Positions 20,101-28,632 of a DNA stretch of 64,000 nucleotides are shown piece by piece (position 1 is the stretch's first letter; every line of letters begins with the position of its first letter). The stretch is from Flavobacterium stagni. GTDB taxonomy: Bacteria; Bacteroidota; Bacteroidia; Flavobacteriales; Flavobacteriaceae. The stretch is from contig NZ_SBKN01000007.1 in the NCBI RefSeq assembly GCF_004122105.1, forward strand, positions 1 to 64,000, read 5' to 3'. The translations under genes and the position numbers were made by a program. A model generated the notes under the pieces. The model did not search any database. It saw only the letters and a program-made list of their open reading frames with translations, and was not told where the DNA came from.

Positions 20101-22236
20101 GTTACAGTGGTTATCAATCCAATACCTAATGCCGGAAATGATGGAACCCTTTCCCTTTGTTCAGATGCTGCAGCGGTTGATTTATTCAATAGTTTATCTG
20201 GTACTCCGATGACAGGTGGGACATGGACTCCAGCGTTGGCAAGTGGTACGGGAATCTTTAACCCCGCTGTGGATACGGCAGGAACCTATACTTATACGGT
20301 TACAGGAATCGCCCCTTGTGGCAATGATACAGCTACTGTTACTGTAACCATCATCTCGGCACCTAATGCAGGTACAGACGGTACGGCTAATTTCTGTGCC
20401 GACAGTGCGCCTGCCGATTTATTTACTTTCTTAGGGGGTACGCCTCAAACCGGTGGTGTTTGGTCACCAGCCTTGGCCAGTGGAACCGGTGTTTTTGACC
20501 CCGCGTTGGACACTGCAGGGGCTTATACCTATACGGTAAACGGAATTGCTCCATGTTTTACAGGTTCGGCAAGTGCCACAGTAACGGTGAACCCAATTGC
20601 TAATGCCGGACAAGATGGCACATTAACACTATGTGCGAATGCTACCCCAGTTGATTTATTTACGAGTTTAGGCGGAACACCTCAAACAGGTGGTACATGG
20701 ACTCCTGCTTTGGCTAGTGGAACTGGAATCTTTAATCCAGCTGTGGATGCCGCTGGAACGTATACCTATACTATTACAGGAATTGCTCCGTGTGGAAATG
20801 ATACAGCTACAGTTAATGTGACGCTAACACCGGGACCAAATGCTGGTTCAGACGCCACAGTAACTTTGTGTGCGAATGCAACTCCATCGGATTTATTTAC
20901 TGCACTTGGTACAACAGCACAAACAGGGGGGACATGGTCGCCACCGTTAGCAAGTGGAACTGGTGTATTTAATCCAGGATTGGATCCAGCTGGTCAGTAT
21001 ACTTATACCGTTGCAGGTACAGGTACTTGTAACGCGGATACTGCAATAATTACGGTGAATTTAACTCCACCACCAAGTTTTGGCCCAGGTACAATTACAG
21101 CTGTAAATAGTTGTCAAAATTCGGCTGTTGTGGTATCAATAACAGGAAGTACATTGGTTGACGGATCGTACACTTTTAATTATAGTGTTACCAATGCAAC
21201 ACCATCTACAGGAACATCAACTACAGTAGTTATAACATCAGGAAACGGACAATTCACAATTCCTGGATCGTATTTCCAAACTCCAGGAGCAGTGACTATA
21301 ACCTTAGATGCAGTGACAGCTATCAATGGAAATTGTACAACCTCCAATATTGGCACAACAACTACAATTACAATTTTACCTTTACCGACACTATCTAGTG
21401 CTTCGGTAACGGTAAGTTCAATTTGTTTGGGCAGTGATGCCATGGTAATCATTGCTGGTGCAACAACATTGGCGAATGGAAACTATACATTAACCTACCA
21501 ACTTTCAGGTGCGAATGCATCTACGACAAATGTGAATGTATTAATTAATAATGGAGGGGGAAGTTTTACAATTCCTGCCGCAGCATTAATCGCTTCAGGA
21601 ACGAATCAATTGACCATTACGGATATTATTTCACAAGTTACAACGTGTGGAAACAGTACGTTGAATTTTACAGCAGTTAGTTTTACCGTTGAAAATTCTG
21701 CTGAGCCTACTTTAACTGGAAGTGCTACCTTCTGTAACGATGCCAATGCAACAATAGCTGAATTAACTGCTCAAGTTTCAGGTAATGGAACGATTGTTTG
21801 GTACAACACCTCAAGTGGTGGAACGGCTTTAAATGCAGCAGACTTACTACAAGACGGAATTACGTATTATGCTGCAGCAGTATCGGCTTTAGGTTGTGAA
21901 AGTACACGATTAGCGGTTACTGTTATTTTGGAACAATGTTTACCAGATGCTATTATTATTCCCGATGGATTTTCACCCAATAACGATGGTGTCAATGACG
22001 AGTTTGTGATTAAAAATATCATTGAGAATTACCCGAATTTCTCTATCGAGATATTTAACCGATACGGTAATGTATTGTTTAATGGAAACCGAAACAATCC
22101 AAATTGGAATGGTAAGTCTTCTGAGGGAGCCAACATGGGTAATGGTTACGCTCCAGCCGGTGTATATTTTTACATATTGAATTTTAACGATGGTTCACGA
22201 GCTCCTATTCAAGGCCGTCTTTATTTAAGTAGATAA
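14125..22236 (+). CDS. Giant repeat adhesin with gliding-motility-associated (type B) C-terminal domain
   Basis: A surface protein of 2,703 residues. A signal peptide (LYTTGKGILIVLFLMYNQV, ending ISA) is followed by three Ig-like CHU domains, three units of an NAG-type repeat, then 13 tandem 66-residue repeats (about residues 511-1369) and about 12 NAG-type units (to about residue 2312). Next come beta domains, a fourth Ig-like CHU domain, and the last 90 or so residues IPDGFSPNNDGVNDEF...GVYFYILNF...GRLYLSR. That end is the gliding-motility-associated C-terminal domain used by type IX secretion for SprB-like adhesins. Each repeat keeps two cysteines. It is followed by PorP/SprF and OmpA-type genes, the usual partner set for such an adhesin. 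I chose the ATG giving MNKSLRKLY over a TTG four codons upstream. Likely roles are surface adhesion or gliding. Confidence 0.93.
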   Translation: MNKSLRKLYTTGKGILIVLFLMYNQVISAQCPTVTNSSQTFCNTESPTIANLSATDNGGGVAWFSSTTSTTPLSLSTGLTNGATYYADNSAGNCGTRQPVTVTIFAAPTGQNFQGVCVDDPNQATIANLIAIGNNIQWYTTSSGGTPLPTTTVLVDNTIYYASQTNPNTGCETSRLAVFVTVGVVPVPTGPALQSFCLNGNTPTIADLQASGTNNWYSTISSAVILDPNTPLVDGENYYATTLDPPCESVNRLEVTVQLLQPNNAGTDGAFAVCSNDLATNPIRNLFSFLGGTPQNGGTWTGPLPTTNGDQGTVNISTLTAAGSPYVFTYSISNAACPTDTATVTITISNPVNAGNDASTTVCSNNAPFNLFTLLGAGAQSGGTWSPALASGTNTFNPAVDTSGTYTYTVTGTPGCPNDTATVTVTVNQASNSGTNGNVAVCAVGPSVNLFNSLGGTPQAGGTWSPALASGTGVFNPLVDAPGTYTYTVTGIAPCANSSSTVTVTITPATTPTFTQVAPICQGGTLAALPTTSNNGIPGTWSPALNNNATTTYTFTPSAGQCANNATMTITVNPNVTPTFTQVAPICQGGTLAALPTTSNNGITGTWSPALNNNATTTYTFTPTAGQCATTATMTITVNPNVTPTFTQVPPICRGTTLSPLPTTSNNGVTGTWSPALNNNNTTTYTFTPSAGQCSTTTTMTITVNPNVTPTFTQVAPICQGGTLAALPTTSNNGITGTWSPALNNNATTTYTFTPTAGQCATTATMTITVNPNVTPTFTQVAPICQGGTLAALPTTSNNGITGTWSPALNNNATTTYTFTPTAGQCATTATMTITVNPNVTPTFTQVAPICQGGTLAALPTTSNNGITGTWSPALNNNATTTYTFTPSAGQCATTATMTITVNPNVTPTFTQVAPICQGGTLAALPTTSNNGITGTWSPALNNNATTTYTFTPTAGQCATTATMTITVNPNVTPTFTQVQPICQGGTLAALPTTSNNGITGTWSPALNNNATTTYTFTPTAGQCATTATMTITVNPNVTPTFTQVAPICQGGTLAALPTTSNNGITGTWSPALNNNATTTYTFTPTAGQCATTATMTITVNPNVTPTFTQVAPICQGGTLAALPTTSNNGITGTWSPALNNNATTTYTFTPTAGQCATTATMTITVNPNVTPTFTQVAPICQGGTLAALPTTSNNGITGTWSPALNNNATTTYTFTPTAGQCATTATMTITVNPNVTPTFTQVQPICQGGTLGALPTTSNNGITGTWSPALNNNSTTTYTFTPSAGQCATTATMTITVNPNVTPTFTQVAPICQGGMLAALPTTSNNGITGTWSPALNNNATTTYTFTPNSTANCEVTTTMTIVVNPLPNAGNDGTITLCSNNASVDLFTLLGGTPQTGGTWSPALASGTGVFNPSVDTSGTYTYTVNGIAPCGSATATVTVTVVPAPNAGVDGTATFCADSAPADLFTFLGGTPQTGGTWSPALVSGTGVYDPLVDTAGVYTYTVTGSAPCAAAFATASVTVNPIPFAGNDATLEVCSNSGIVDLYFVLGGTPDANGTWSPALASGTSEFDPAVDAAGTYTYTVIGDAPCGSDSSTLVITVIQAPNAGTDGTANFCADSAPADLFTFLGGTPQTGGTWSPALASGTGVFDPAIDTAGSYTYTVTGTAPCADATASATVIVNPIPNAGTDGTITLCSNAAPVDLYASLGGSPMTGGTWSPALASGTGIFDPSVDTAGTYTYTVTGITPCGNDTATVTVTIITAPNAGIDGTANFCADSAPADLITFLGGTPQAGGTWSPALASGTGIFDPAIDTAGSYTYTVTGTAPCSDATASATVIVNPIPNAGTDGTITLCSNATPVDLFASLGGSPMTGGTWSPALASGTGTFDPAVDTAGTYTYTVTGIAPCGNDTATVTVTIVTAPNAGTDGTANFCADSTSADLFTFLGGTPQTGGTWSPALASGTGVFDPAIDTAGTYTYTVTGTAPCTVNSATVTVVINPIPNAGNDGTLSLCSDAAAVDLFNSLSGTPMTGGTWTPALASGTGIFNPAVDTAGTYTYTVTGIAPCGNDTATVTVTIISAPNAGTDGTANFCADSAPADLFTFLGGTPQTGGVWSPALASGTGVFDPALDTAGAYTYTVNGIAPCFTGSASATVTVNPIANAGQDGTLTLCANATPVDLFTSLGGTPQTGGTWTPALASGTGIFNPAVDAAGTYTYTITGIAPCGNDTATVNVTLTPGPNAGSDATVTLCANATPSDLFTALGTTAQTGGTWSPPLASGTGVFNPGLDPAGQYTYTVAGTGTCNADTAIITVNLTPPPSFGPGTITAVNSCQNSAVVVSITGSTLVDGSYTFNYSVTNATPSTGTSTTVVITSGNGQFTIPGSYFQTPGAVTITLDAVTAINGNCTTSNIGTTTTITILPLPTLSSASVTVSSICLGSDAMVIIAGATTLANGNYTLTYQLSGANASTTNVNVLINNGGGSFTIPAAALIASGTNQLTITDIISQVTTCGNSTLNFTAVSFTVENSAEPTLTGSATFCNDANATIAELTAQVSGNGTIVWYNTSSGGTALNAADLLQDGITYYAAAVSALGCESTRLAVTVILEQCLPDAIIIPDGFSPNNDGVNDEFVIKNIIENYPNFSIEIFNRYGNVLFNGNRNNPNWNGKSSEGANMGNGYAPAGVYFYILNFNDGSRAPIQGRLYLSR
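15657..18230 (+). repeat. Thirteen tandem 198-bp repeats inside the adhesin gene
   Basis: The unit encodes 66 residues beginning TPTFTQVAPICQGG and ending TMTITVNP. Copy starts fall exactly every 198 bp. Copies 2, 4, 5, 7, 9, 10 and 11 are almost identical in protein yet differ at many silent positions. Copies 8 and 12 share the variant VQP and unusual codon choices, pointing to block duplication. Copies 3 and 13 are more divergent. Confidence 0.95.
18233..21060 (+). repeat. About twelve NAG-type repeats of alternating A/B units in the adhesin gene
   Basis: Units of 75-79 residues start NAGxDGT and contain GGTWSPALASGTG and TYTYTVTG. Type A (LCSNAxPVDL) and type B (FCADSAPADLFTFLGG) alternate as dimers, except for the last, divergent unit. 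Three older relatives precede the 66-residue block. Confidence 0.9.
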
Positions 22237-22246
22237 TTGGATACGT

Positions 22247-23200
22247 ATGAAAAGAAATGTTTTAAAATATATTATTCTCGCAGGTATACTGCTTTGTGCT
22301 CGTAAATCTCAGGCACAACAAGATCCACAGTATACGCAGTATATGTATAACATGAGTGTGCTCAATCCCGCTTATGCTACGGATGATGAAGATCTAATTA
22401 ATTTAGGAGGATTGTACCGCGCGCAATGGGTGGGCTCTGTAGGCGGACCTACCACAGGGACATTTTTCGCGCATGTTCCGTTGAAAAAACGGATGGAAGC
22501 GGGGATGTCCGTTATCCACGATCAAATTGGGGATGTAGTAAAAGAAAGCAATGTATTTGCTGACTTTGCGTATGTATTGCCCGTAAGTGAGACGCATAAA
22601 TTGTCCTTTGGTTTAAAGGCGGGTGCAACCTTCTTTAGCACCAATTTTAATGGATTTGTATATTCCGATCCTTTGCCCGATCAAGCTTTTGCCAATAATT
22701 TGAGTCGCACCTATCCCAATGTAGGGGTAGGAACCTTTTATTTTGGGGATAAATACTATGTGGGTTTATCAGCTCCTAATTTACTTCGAACCAAACATTT
22801 GGAATCCAAAGATGGATTGACACGAACAGGGGTAGAGGAAGTGCACTATTTCTTAACCGGTGGTTATGTATTTGAGATTAATGATCGATTCAAATTCAAA
22901 CCAGCTTTTATGGCTAAAGGAGTTTCAGGAACCCCATTATCGTTTGATGTAACAGCCAATGTTTTGTACAATAATATGTTGGAAATGGGTGTAGGATACC
23001 GTGTAGGCGATGCCTTAAGTGGATTGGTTAATTTTAGAATTACCCAAAATCTTCGCATCGGGTATGCTTATGATTATACCCTCAGTAATTTGGGCCGATT
23101 CAATTCGGGTTCCCATGAAATTATGGTTTTGTTTAACCTGAGTAAATCCGGTAGCAACAGTGCCGGTAATGGATATGATAAATCACCACGTTTCTTCTAA
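22247..23200 (+). CDS. PorP/SprF family type IX secretion-associated membrane protein
   Basis: A 317-residue outer-membrane protein with a signal peptide (ending SQAQQ) and the family signature QDPQYTQYMYNMSVLNPAYA right after it. The rest alternates amphipathic strands, ending IGYAYDYTLSNLGRFNSGSHEIM and a short tail, as in 14-stranded barrel-like PorP/SprF proteins. Family members sit beside adhesins with type B sorting domains and are needed for their surface delivery, as SprF is for SprB. It starts 10 nt after the adhesin stop, so one operon. Confidence 0.93.
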   Translation: MKRNVLKYIILAGILLCARKSQAQQDPQYTQYMYNMSVLNPAYATDDEDLINLGGLYRAQWVGSVGGPTTGTFFAHVPLKKRMEAGMSVIHDQIGDVVKESNVFADFAYVLPVSETHKLSFGLKAGATFFSTNFNGFVYSDPLPDQAFANNLSRTYPNVGVGTFYFGDKYYVGLSAPNLLRTKHLESKDGLTRTGVEEVHYFLTGGYVFEINDRFKFKPAFMAKGVSGTPLSFDVTANVLYNNMLEMGVGYRVGDALSGLVNFRITQNLRIGYAYDYTLSNLGRFNSGSHEIMVLFNLSKSGSNSAGNGYDKSPRFF

Positions 23201-23210
23201 TCGGATCACT

Positions 23211-25085
23211 ATGAAAAAATTATATGTATTTGTAGCCTTGTGCTCCGTTCTGATTGCTTCTGCTCAGAAAAAACCATCCGTTAAGTTTGCGAATAAACTG
23301 TTTGCCAATAAATCCTATGTTCAGGCGGCTGAAATGTACAGTACCTTAAAGCCCAATCGTGTGATTTTGCAAAATATGGGGGATTGCTATTTTTATAATG
23401 CTCAAATGGATGCCGCAGTTAAAAATTACGGTCAACTCTTTTTTCAATACAAAGATTCGGTTACCCCTGAATATTATTTTCGTTATGCGCATGCTTTAAA
23501 AGCAATTAAAGATTACGAAAAAGCAGATAAAATCATGGGGGAATACTTAAAATACGAAGTGAATACCCAGTTGTTTATTGAAAACCTTCGCAATATCGTT
23601 CCCTTTGATTATGAATTGCAACTCATGACTAAAACCAATGATACTGGGGATTTCGGACTTTCCTTTTACAAAGAAGGTAAAGTTGTTTTTGCTTCGTTGC
23701 GTTCAGCGGAATCGTCTATGTACGGTTGGAACAACAAACCCTATTTGGACTTGTTTGAAGCTACGGTGAACAAAGACAATCAATTGGAAAACATCATGCC
23801 TTTTCCCAAATCAATCAATACCAAAACCCACGAAAGTAATGCCGTGTTTTCGGCCGATGGAAAAATTATGTATTTCAGTCGGACCAATGATAAACGAGTG
23901 AAAGTGGGTGATGATAAATTTGCTTCTGTAAAAATTTTCAGAGCAGAATGGATCGATAATGATTGGAAAAATGTCACCGAATTGCCTTTTTGTAGTGCCG
24001 AATTTTCAACACAACATCCGTATTTGACTCCCGATGGCAAAAAGTTATACTTTTCCAGTGACCGTCCCGGTGGGTTAGGGTCGTTCGACTTGTATTATGT
24101 AGATGTGAAAGAGGACGGTACGTATAGTGAACCTGTAAATTTAGGTGAGGTTATCAATACACCCCATTTGGAACAGTTTCCCTTTGTGACTAGTGACGGT
24201 ACGTTATATTTTGCCTCCAACGGACACGAAGGTATGGGTGGTTTAGACATTTACATGACCAAAATGGCGGATGGAAAATGGATGAAACCGTTGGATTTAG
24301 GGGAAACCATCAATAGTGGTTATGATGATTTTGGTTATGTGTTAAATGAAAAAACACAAGATGGCTATTTGTCTTCTAATCGCAAAGGTTATGATAACTT
24401 ATACAGTTTCAAACGTAAAGATAACGAGCGTCGCTATATTGTTGAAGGTGATGTGAAAGATAAAGTGACCAAACAGTTGTTGCCTGGAACGCAAATCAGT
24501 CTGTATGATGAAAACGACGTTTTGGTCGGACAAATGGTTGTGGGTTCCAATGCAGAATATTTCTTCAATACCAAACCTAACAAAAAATACCGAATCGAAG
24601 CCATTCGTGATTTATATATTCCCCACAGCGAATTTTTCATGACCGATCAGGAAGGTAATGTACGATTTGAAATTGAATTGATTGTAGAATCCTATGATGA
24701 TGCTGAAGATATTGTAGTAACCAAAACCGACGGTTACGTATATATTGAATTGGAGAATATCTATTTCGATTTAAACAAATGGGATATCAAACCCGATGCC
24801 GCTAAAATATTAGATGTACTCGTTGGATTAATGAAAAAATACCCCCGTATGGAAATTCAAATTGGTGCGCATACCGATTCCCGTGCTACAGAAACCTATA
24901 ATTTAATGCTGTCGAATAATCGTGCTGCTTCAACATTAGAGTATATTGTAAGCCAAGGTGTAGATAGAAATCGTTTACGTCATAAAGGATTTGGTGAAAG
25001 TATGCCGCTCGTGAAATGTGGTGATAATTGTACTGAAGCCGAACACTCCATCAATAGACGATGCGAATTTAGAATCTTGAAATAA
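23211..25085 (+). CDS. OmpA family protein with TPR, PD40 repeats and peptidoglycan-binding domain
   Basis: A 624-residue exported protein with a signal peptide ending IASAQ. Then come TPR-like helices (to about residue 130), WD40-like PD40 beta-propeller repeats with the motifs KLYFSSDRPGG and LYFASNGHEG, a carboxypeptidase-regulatory-like beta domain (about 410-500), and a C-terminal OmpA domain. The OmpA domain shows IYFDLNKWDIKPDA, GAHTDSRA and NRAASTLEYI and binds diaminopimelate in peptidoglycan. It is the third gene of the adhesin operon, 10 nt after porP/sprF, and probably anchors the surface machinery to the cell wall. The ATG giving MKKLYVFVALCSV was chosen because it starts the signal peptide; a longer frame overlaps the upstream gene. 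Confidence 0.92.
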   Translation: MKKLYVFVALCSVLIASAQKKPSVKFANKLFANKSYVQAAEMYSTLKPNRVILQNMGDCYFYNAQMDAAVKNYGQLFFQYKDSVTPEYYFRYAHALKAIKDYEKADKIMGEYLKYEVNTQLFIENLRNIVPFDYELQLMTKTNDTGDFGLSFYKEGKVVFASLRSAESSMYGWNNKPYLDLFEATVNKDNQLENIMPFPKSINTKTHESNAVFSADGKIMYFSRTNDKRVKVGDDKFASVKIFRAEWIDNDWKNVTELPFCSAEFSTQHPYLTPDGKKLYFSSDRPGGLGSFDLYYVDVKEDGTYSEPVNLGEVINTPHLEQFPFVTSDGTLYFASNGHEGMGGLDIYMTKMADGKWMKPLDLGETINSGYDDFGYVLNEKTQDGYLSSNRKGYDNLYSFKRKDNERRYIVEGDVKDKVTKQLLPGTQISLYDENDVLVGQMVVGSNAEYFFNTKPNKKYRIEAIRDLYIPHSEFFMTDQEGNVRFEIELIVESYDDAEDIVVTKTDGYVYIELENIYFDLNKWDIKPDAAKILDVLVGLMKKYPRMEIQIGAHTDSRATETYNLMLSNNRAASTLEYIVSQGVDRNRLRHKGFGESMPLVKCGDNCTEAEHSINRRCEFRILK

Positions 25086-25092
25086 TTAAAAT

Positions 25093-25124
25093 AAAAAAGC
25101 CGGAAGTATACTTCCGGCTTTTTT
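25093..25124 (+). terminator. Terminator of the adhesin operon (bidirectional)
   Basis: A perfect 14-bp stem AAAAAAGCCGGAAG/CTTCCGGCTTTTTT with a TATA loop. It lies 7 nt after the OmpA gene and is symmetrical, so it can also stop the converging AraC transcript. Confidence 0.95.
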
Positions 25125-25144
25125 GTAAAATTAGAGTGTGAAAC

Positions 25145-25177
25145 CCATAGACAACTCTATATAGATGTAATCTATGG
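25145..25177. other. Inverted repeat in a convergent intergenic region
   Basis: CCATAGA and TCTATGG (7 bp) flank 19 bp containing CTATATAG. There is no T run, so it is not an obvious terminator. It lies downstream of both the OmpA and AraC genes. Confidence 0.4.
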
Positions 25178-25258
25178 TTGTGTAATAAAACCACTCAAAT
25201 TTAGGCTTATTCTTACGATTTTAATTATTGTAAAAGTTCAAAAAATATAGCTAAAAGT

Positions 25259-26116
25259 TCAATTTTTGTCCAATTGAAATTGTTTGGGTGTAATACCGTA
25301 TTTCTGTTTGAACGATTGGGTAAAACTGGATAAACTTTCATATCCCACTTTATGGTAAATATCACTCGGGCGTTCTTTTTCTCGAACCAATAATTCACGC
25401 GAGCGCTCCAAGCGTTTTTCTTGGATCCAACGGCTGGGCGATGTATTGAAAATACGTTGAAACTCCCGTTTAAAAGTCGATAAACTCATGTGACATAGAA
25501 AAGCCAATTCTTCTAAGGATAATCGGGCATACACATGTTTCTCAACAATGTTTCGTAAACGGCGTTCGGCATCTAATTTTCTTGATGTACTGCTTTTATA
25601 AATCGATAAAGCTTTTGGTCCGTATTTTTGAGCAATATACAACAGCAATTCCTCTAATTTATGTTCGATAAAATCAGGACCAATCGCATTCCCCGTTTCA
25701 TTAAGTAAACTCATCGACGTACTGTAACTCTCAATAAATTCGTCAGTTTTGAGTACCATTACGGATTTGTCCGGAACTTGTCCGTCAAAATACTGGGGGT
25801 ATTTCATCTCAAATCGGAGAAGAAACTGGTCGTTAAAAAATAACAATACACTCCGAAACTGATGCTCTTTGGATAAATGCTCCGACATCAAACAGTTCCC
25901 ATTTTTGACCAAAATAAAATGTTTGGCATCCACAATTTGCGTGGTATTGTTGTGGGCTAATTCCTTTTTGCCTTCCAAAATCAAACTCACCACATTGTGA
26001 TGTAAAGTGATTTTAGTTTTGGTATGCGCTTCTTGTACGTTGTAATTTAAACTTACTACATCGGGTACCGAAAGGTCTGGATTGATGAATACGTGCGGCA
26101 GTTCGAGTCGGTTCAT
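25259..26116 (-). CDS. AraC family transcriptional regulator
   Basis: A 285-residue DNA-binding regulator. The C-terminal 95 residues are a double helix-turn-helix AraC domain, with LSLEELAFLCHMSLSTFKRE as the first motif and PSDIYHKVGYESLSSFTQSF before the conserved KQKYGITPKQF. The first 180 residues are a cupin-like sensor domain whose ligand cannot be told from sequence. The gene lies alone, downstream of the E1 gene but separated from it by a strong terminator, so it has its own promoter. Its targets are unknown; the adjacent adhesin operon is a candidate only by position. Confidence 0.9.
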   Translation of the reverse strand: MNRLELPHVFINPDLSVPDVVSLNYNVQEAHTKTKITLHHNVVSLILEGKKELAHNNTTQIVDAKHFILVKNGNCLMSEHLSKEHQFRSVLLFFNDQFLLRFEMKYPQYFDGQVPDKSVMVLKTDEFIESYSTSMSLLNETGNAIGPDFIEHKLEELLLYIAQKYGPKALSIYKSSTSRKLDAERRLRNIVEKHVYARLSLEELAFLCHMSLSTFKREFQRIFNTSPSRWIQEKRLERSRELLVREKERPSDIYHKVGYESLSSFTQSFKQKYGITPKQFQLDKN

Positions 26117-26162
26117 GGATTTTATTTTTTAGCAATATAGAAAATAATGCATTTTAAAGACC

Positions 26163-26191
26163 AAAAAAAATCCCGAAAAGCTCGGGATTTT
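26163..26191 (-). terminator. Terminator of the E1 dehydrogenase gene
   Basis: A 9-bp stem AAATCCCGA/TCGGGATTT with a 5-nt loop and an eight-T run on the minus strand, 3 nt after the stop. Confidence 0.93.
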
Positions 26192-26194
26192 GTA

Positions 26195-28597
26195 TTATTT
26201 CAATTTTGCAAAGGTATTGGGTTTGGCTTCGTGCATAATTTCGTACACCTTTTCAAAGATATCTTCAACTGAAGGTTTTGAAAAATAATCCCCATCTGTA
26301 CCATAAGCAGGTCGGTGGGCTTTAGCAGCCAACGTTTGTGGCGCACTATCCAAATATTGATAGCCTTTTTGAACTTCAAGTATCTCTTGTAAAATATAGG
26401 CACTCGCTCCGCCTGGAACATCTTCATCAATTACCAAAAGACGATTGGTTTTGGCCAAACTCTTCACGATGTCGTGATTCAAGTCAAAAGGCAATAACGA
26501 TTGAATGTCAATAATTTCACAGCTAATTCCAACCGCTTCCAATTCATTAGCCGCCTGCTCTACCAAACGCAAAGTGGACCCGTAAGAAACCAAGGTGATG
26601 TCGGTTCCCGTTTTTAGGGTTTCAACAACCCCAATAGGCGTTTTGAATTCACCTAAGTTCGTTGGCATTTTTTCTTTCAAACGATACCCATTCAAACATT
26701 CCACAATCAATGCGGGTTCGTCTTTTTCCATTAATAAATTATAAAAACCGGCGGCTTTGGTCATGTTTCTGGGAACCAAGACATGGATACCGCGAATAGC
26801 ATTGATGATCATTCCCATGGGCGATCCCGAATGCCAGATGCCTTCTAAACGGTGACCGCGTGTACGAATAATTAACGGTGCTTTTTGACGACCTTTTGTG
26901 CGGTATTGTAGCGTGGCTAAATCGTCACTCATGATTTGAATGGCGTACAGCAAGTAATCCAAGTACTGAATTTCAGCAATCGGACGAAGACCGCGCATGG
27001 CCATTCCAATTCCTTGCCCTAGAATGGTTGCCTCACGAATCCCCACATCGGCTACCCGTAATTCACCATATTTTTGTTGCATTCCTTCCAAACCTTGGTT
27101 CACATCGCCAATATTCCCCGAATCTTCCCCAAAAATCAAGGCTTCTGGATATTTGGCAAACAAGGCATCAAAATTATCACGCAAAACCAAACGGGCATCG
27201 ACTTCTTCAGCCGATGCATCATAGGTCGCCGCAACAGCAGTGCCTGACAATGCATTATTTGAAGATGCTGAAAATAAATGCGAACTGTATTTGGGTTGGA
27301 TTTTTTCAGTGTAAGAAGCAATCCAATTATTTATAATCGTTTGTCCGTTTTCGCCAATTACCATTCGCACAACTTTTCGCGCGGTGGTAATGATGTCTTT
27401 ACGAATGGGTTCTTTGATCGAAGCCAAGTCGTTGGCCATTTTTTCAATAAAAACTTGGTTGGCGCTACCTGAAGCTACTGTTGCTAGCAATTCGCAAAGT
27501 TCTTTTTGCTCGGCTTTAATCGGGTTGATAAACGCAGACCAGGCAGCTTTTTTACCTTCTAAAACCTCTTTTTTGGCTTGTTCATCAATGGCATCCAATT
27601 CTTCCGCTGTCGCTAAATTGCTTTCAATCATCCATTGGCGCATCTGATTCAAACAATCAAATTCACTTTCCCACGCCAAACGATCGGCGTTTTTGTAACG
27701 TTCGTGACTACCCGATGTCGAGTGACCTTGCGGTTGAGTCAATTCTTGCACATGGATTAACACCGGAACATGTTCGGTGCGCGCAATAGCAGCCGCTTTT
27801 TGATAGGTATCTACTAAAGCGGGGTAATCCCAACCTTTAACAGTAAACAATTCATAGCCCGAACCGTTTTCTTCACGTTGAAATCCTTTTAATATTTCAG
27901 AAATACTTTCTTTGGTGGTTTGGTAACGAGCATGCACAGAAATCCCGTATTCATCATCCCAAACACTCATGACCATCGGCACTTGTAATACACCTGCCGC
28001 ATTGATGGTTTCAAAGAATAAACCTTCAGAAGTCGAAGCGTTTCCAATGGTTCCCCAAGCGACTTCATTTCCATTCACCGAAAATTTATCTTGTTGAATG
28101 CCTTCTACATGACGGTAGATTTTAGACGCTTGCGCCAAACCTAACAAACGGGGCATCTGACCCGCCGTTGGCGATATATCGGAACTTGAGTTTTTTTGTT
28201 GGGTCAAATTTTTCCATTGCCCGTTTTCATCTAAAGAATGTGTGGCAAAGTGACCGCCCATTTGGCGACCTGCACTCATAGGATCAAAATCCAAATCGGT
28301 ATGACCGTACAATCCGGCAAAAAACTGTTCAATGTTCAAAGCCCCAATAGCCATCATAAAAGTTTGGTCCCGGTAATAACCCGAACGGAAATCCCCGTTT
28401 TGAAAGGCTTTGGCAAGAGCCAACTGCGGTACTTCTTTACCGTCACCAAAAATTCCGAATTTTGCTTTTCCGGTTAACACCTCTTTTCGTCCCAGTAAAC
28501 TGCATTCACGGCTTACTCGGGCTAGGGTATAATCTTGAATCACTTCCGATTTAAAATCTTCAAAAGTAATTTCCACTTTAGGTTGAGTTTCTGTCAT
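26195..28597 (-). CDS. Fused E1 alpha/beta component of a branched-chain-type 2-oxoacid dehydrogenase
   Basis: An 800-residue protein joining both E1 subunits in one chain. The N-terminal 360-400 residues are the alpha part, with the thiamine diphosphate region WGTIGNASTSEGLFFETINA and the phosphorylation-loop-like GSHERY. The part from about residue 460 on is the beta part (LRDNFDALFAKYPEALIFGED, IADVGIREATILGQGIG). It decarboxylates 2-oxoacids, most likely the branched-chain ones (2-oxoisovalerate type), and passes the acyl group to an E2 lipoyl protein encoded elsewhere. Single-chain E1s of this kind are common in Flavobacteriia. It is monocistronic, with a -7 box upstream and a terminator downstream. 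Substrate choice is inferred, not proved. Confidence 0.9.
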   Translation of the reverse strand: MTETQPKVEITFEDFKSEVIQDYTLARVSRECSLLGRKEVLTGKAKFGIFGDGKEVPQLALAKAFQNGDFRSGYYRDQTFMMAIGALNIEQFFAGLYGHTDLDFDPMSAGRQMGGHFATHSLDENGQWKNLTQQKNSSSDISPTAGQMPRLLGLAQASKIYRHVEGIQQDKFSVNGNEVAWGTIGNASTSEGLFFETINAAGVLQVPMVMSVWDDEYGISVHARYQTTKESISEILKGFQREENGSGYELFTVKGWDYPALVDTYQKAAAIARTEHVPVLIHVQELTQPQGHSTSGSHERYKNADRLAWESEFDCLNQMRQWMIESNLATAEELDAIDEQAKKEVLEGKKAAWSAFINPIKAEQKELCELLATVASGSANQVFIEKMANDLASIKEPIRKDIITTARKVVRMVIGENGQTIINNWIASYTEKIQPKYSSHLFSASSNNALSGTAVAATYDASAEEVDARLVLRDNFDALFAKYPEALIFGEDSGNIGDVNQGLEGMQQKYGELRVADVGIREATILGQGIGMAMRGLRPIAEIQYLDYLLYAIQIMSDDLATLQYRTKGRQKAPLIIRTRGHRLEGIWHSGSPMGMIINAIRGIHVLVPRNMTKAAGFYNLLMEKDEPALIVECLNGYRLKEKMPTNLGEFKTPIGVVETLKTGTDITLVSYGSTLRLVEQAANELEAVGISCEIIDIQSLLPFDLNHDIVKSLAKTNRLLVIDEDVPGGASAYILQEILEVQKGYQYLDSAPQTLAAKAHRPAYGTDGDYFSKPSVEDIFEKVYEIMHEAKPNTFAKLK

Positions 28598-28624
28598 AGA
28601 ATTTGATCAATACTGTGCAAGTAA

Positions 28625-28632
28625 CAAATTTA
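28625..28632 (-). promoter_or_regulatory. -7 box of the E1 dehydrogenase gene
   Basis: TAAATTTG on the minus strand fits TAnnTTTG and lies 27 nt before the ATG. No clear TTG is seen at -33. Confidence 0.5.
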
